Origin: Alitta virens
Taxonomy: Eukaryota; Annelida; Polychaeta; Phyllodocida; Nereididae
NCBI GenBank assembly: GCA_932294295.1
Contig: OW028573.1
Location: 69,727,829 to 69,791,828, forward strand
Direction of reading: 5' to 3'
Length of the DNA: 64,000 nucleotides
Below the pieces are notes generated by a model. The model saw only the letters and a list, made by a program, of their open reading frames with translations, searched no databases and had not been told where the DNA came from. The translations under genes were made by a program, and so were the position numbers. Shown here in pieces: positions 61,666 to 64,000 of the stretch. Position 1 is the stretch's first letter. The number at the start of each line of letters is the position of its first letter.

Positions 61666-64000
61666 ACTCTTTAAGTCGGTCTACCTGATATTTTCATATT
61701 CTTTTTCTAAACTCTTGAAATATCTCCAGGTTTTATAAGTCATGAAATATATGTTCTTGGAATGAAATGCTTGGAAAGGTCAAATGAACATTTATGTCTG
61801 GTAAATAATCGATCCGTTGTCAGTTAAATGTTATCCTATAAGGCCAAAAAGAGATGCATCAAATCTGGTGGATGGTCCAGGATTTCTGAAAACAGCGAGA
61901 TAAGCATTGAGAAATCTTGAAGAATTGATGATGGGAAATGTGATGTCAAAAGAGATTTGGTTGTTGGGAAATCAGGAGGATAGATAGCTACTGGGGGAAT
62001 TTCTTATAGCTGTGTGTGGCAGATAACACTAGGTATCTGGCAGTATCTTGTGGCTTTGTGAAAGACGTCGTATGCTAATCAATGCAGAGACTTAGAGGAG
62101 GAAAAACACAATGGGACTCTCGAGATTATCCTGTCTTTCTGTGTCTTTCTGTCACAATTTCTTCTTGTTATATCTTTCCATAGAGATGTGGGAGTTCCTG
62201 ATCAGCTTCCCAACTCGCATGATGTGCATGCCGGTGATGTGACTAGTGGCCATCTTCATAGGGGCCTGCACACTCGGCCTGAGATAAGTCCTTATCTTAA
62301 TGAGGACTGGGACTATGCAGTAATGAGAGCAATAGGTTGAGTCACGCTTTCTCCCATTATGAACATGTCGAGGGCAATCCGCTGCAGCAATTAAGTCTGC
62401 TGAAAGCCACTGACAATTTGGAAGAAGGACAAGGCAAGGGCGTTTAGAAGTCCACCAGCAGTTCTCTTAATGAGCTCAATTAATTCTGCAGTATGATGGG
62501 GATGAGGCCTTCTGCATCAGTAGCTGCACCACCAGCAGCATCAGCTGCTGCAGCAGCCTGTCTGCATCGTTCAGCTCTGATCTTGGTGACATTCTTAACA
62601 GAGCAAATTTAGAAATCTTTGGGTGGGTCGTTTTTGTTAATCATAGACATGGGGCTTTTTGCTGTCTGTCCTTACAGAGAATTGACATTGGCAGCTGGGT
62701 GTTTGGATTGAACTGCACTGGCAGTTTATTCTGCTCATTCCTCCCCTTGCTTTTTTCCTCCTACTCCATTTCCTAGATCTCTTGAGAAATATCTGCGTCT
62801 GCTAAGAGTCGCATCAAGTGCCAGTCACAAACATTCACTCGGCAATGGGTTTTCTCCCAGTGATCGCCATGTTGGAGAGGGGCAGACACTCCGCTGCGAT
62901 CAAATGATGTAAGCTAGAAGGCACTTCACCAAGTCTGCATGTCACTAAATGCAAATTGCGCAATAAACTTTAGACATTTTTGTCACGACTATGTGACAAG
63001 TACAGCAATTTACCTCCGAAATTACACACAAAATGCAGAAATTTGAACCTTGACAACACTGATGAGTATTGCAGGCTTTACAATCCTGGGGTGTTTTTCT
63101 CTCTACATTTCGACGTTTCTTTCCCCTTAAAATACGACAATTTACACACATTAAACACCCTTGTCCCAATTTGCATTCCACTTGATGTGCCATTCTGCTC
63201 CAAATATATGTGATAACCAATGCTCAGACTCAATTTGCTAGTACATCAGCATAACATTAGGCTGACAATTGAAGGTAGTGTACCACAATCAACGAATGCA
63301 CAAAAGGAAAAAAACATCTTTATAATCGAATGAGGTTTCATTAGGACCTATAAATTAGCATATACAGTTATGTTGCTTTGAGAGTCAGAATTGCCATAAG
63401 TGATACAAAAGTGATATGATTGCAAGGGCAGGGCATTCATCATGCACTTAAGGCGGGGCTGTGTTTTTTGCACAGCTGGGGCAAATTAAAACAAAGAGCT
63501 CTCTTCATGTTTCTCTCTTTAATCCTTCTCGAGTGTTTTTCAGACTTTCTTTTTGTTGAAATGCACCGGCAAAAGGGATGTCTTTTTCTCTTAAGAAAAT
63601 ATAATTTTAGAAGAGCCGAGAGAACAAGCACCAAGTGTAAATTATCAGAGGGGAGGAAAATGCCCCTGGCAACACGCTTCCCATTTCATTGCAGGGAGAA
63701 AAAAGTTGTGCTTGTGCTTGACTGGCTGCGAGTTGCTGTGGGGAAAGGTAGAGACGGTCTCATCTGATGAAAGAGACTCGAGATGTAAAGTGAGACAGCA
63801 AAATGTCACCTTCATTGTCCAGGTTATTGCCAACCTCTCAGATTTATTGGACGCGACTAATAAGCCCTTGGCTTGCAGCAAGAGCATGACTGTTGTAATT
63901 CCCTCTGAGGTGTTGAAATTACACAATTGCAAGGGACGTAGTCCTTACTTGTGTAGACCTTGTATAGACCTTGTCCCAAAGACTCCAAGGCTGTGCAAAA

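Larger units (their letters stand above)
40732..64000 (+). other. Presumed first intron of the TMTC2-like gene (at least 23.3 kb)
   Basis: Starts with a strong donor GTGAGTGCC. I found no second TMTC exon. The block is a mixture of complex unique sequence, about ten CTG/CAG tracts and a minisatellite, with little recognisable transposon sequence. Open frames up to 169 aa occur but have no recognised domains. Confidence 0.55.

Noticed and set aside
1..64000. CRISPR arrays, operons, phage or viral genes
   Set aside because: No regular spaced repeats, Shine-Dalgarno-led genes or viral coding regions; every clear gene is an intron-split animal gene.

Overview
The window is animal nuclear DNA. 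It has intron-split genes with GT/AG borders, AATAAA signals, LINE and Penelope-like retroelement remnants, microsatellites and a very long gene-poor stretch. The proteins are close to vertebrate ones (PYROXD1 and the last PDZ domain of PATJ/MPDZ align almost residue for residue), but the introns are short and the repeats are not of vertebrate type. A non-vertebrate bilaterian, most likely an invertebrate deuterostome such as a cephalochordate, hemichordate or echinoderm, fits best. This is inference; no species-diagnostic sequence was found.

Layout. (1) 1-3647, plus strand: 3' end of a PATJ/MPDZ-type multi-PDZ scaffold, with the last two PDZ domains on four exons, then its 3' UTR. (2) 5595-6744, minus strand: a complete four-exon EEF1AKMT1 (N6AMT2) eEF1A lysine methyltransferase of 212 aa, convergent with the PDZ gene. 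(3) 8011-17158, plus strand: a complete fourteen-exon PYROXD1 of 491 aa, head to head with EEF1AKMT1; its last exon lies beyond a 6.1 kb intron. (4) 17.65-40.6 kb: about 23 kb with no recognisable gene, holding a perfect 333-bp tandem duplication, two LINE remnants, a tRNA-like relic and many short homeodomain, SOX, FOX and POU-like motifs. (5) 40646-40731, plus strand: an 86-bp first coding exon matching the N terminus of TMTC2. The remaining 23.3 kb would then be its first intron, with recurrent CTG/CAG tracts and a minisatellite.

The genes are housekeeping or scaffold genes with no shared pathway: polarity scaffold, elongation-factor methylation, oxidoreductase guarding the tRNA ligase complex, and ER O-mannosylation. 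The contrast between the compact gene cluster (0-17 kb) and the motif-rich gene-free 46 kb suggests that the second part is a regulatory landscape, with PYROXD1 and the TMTC2-like gene as possible bystanders. That is a hypothesis from reading one sequence. No novel protein system, CRISPR array or viral gene was seen.
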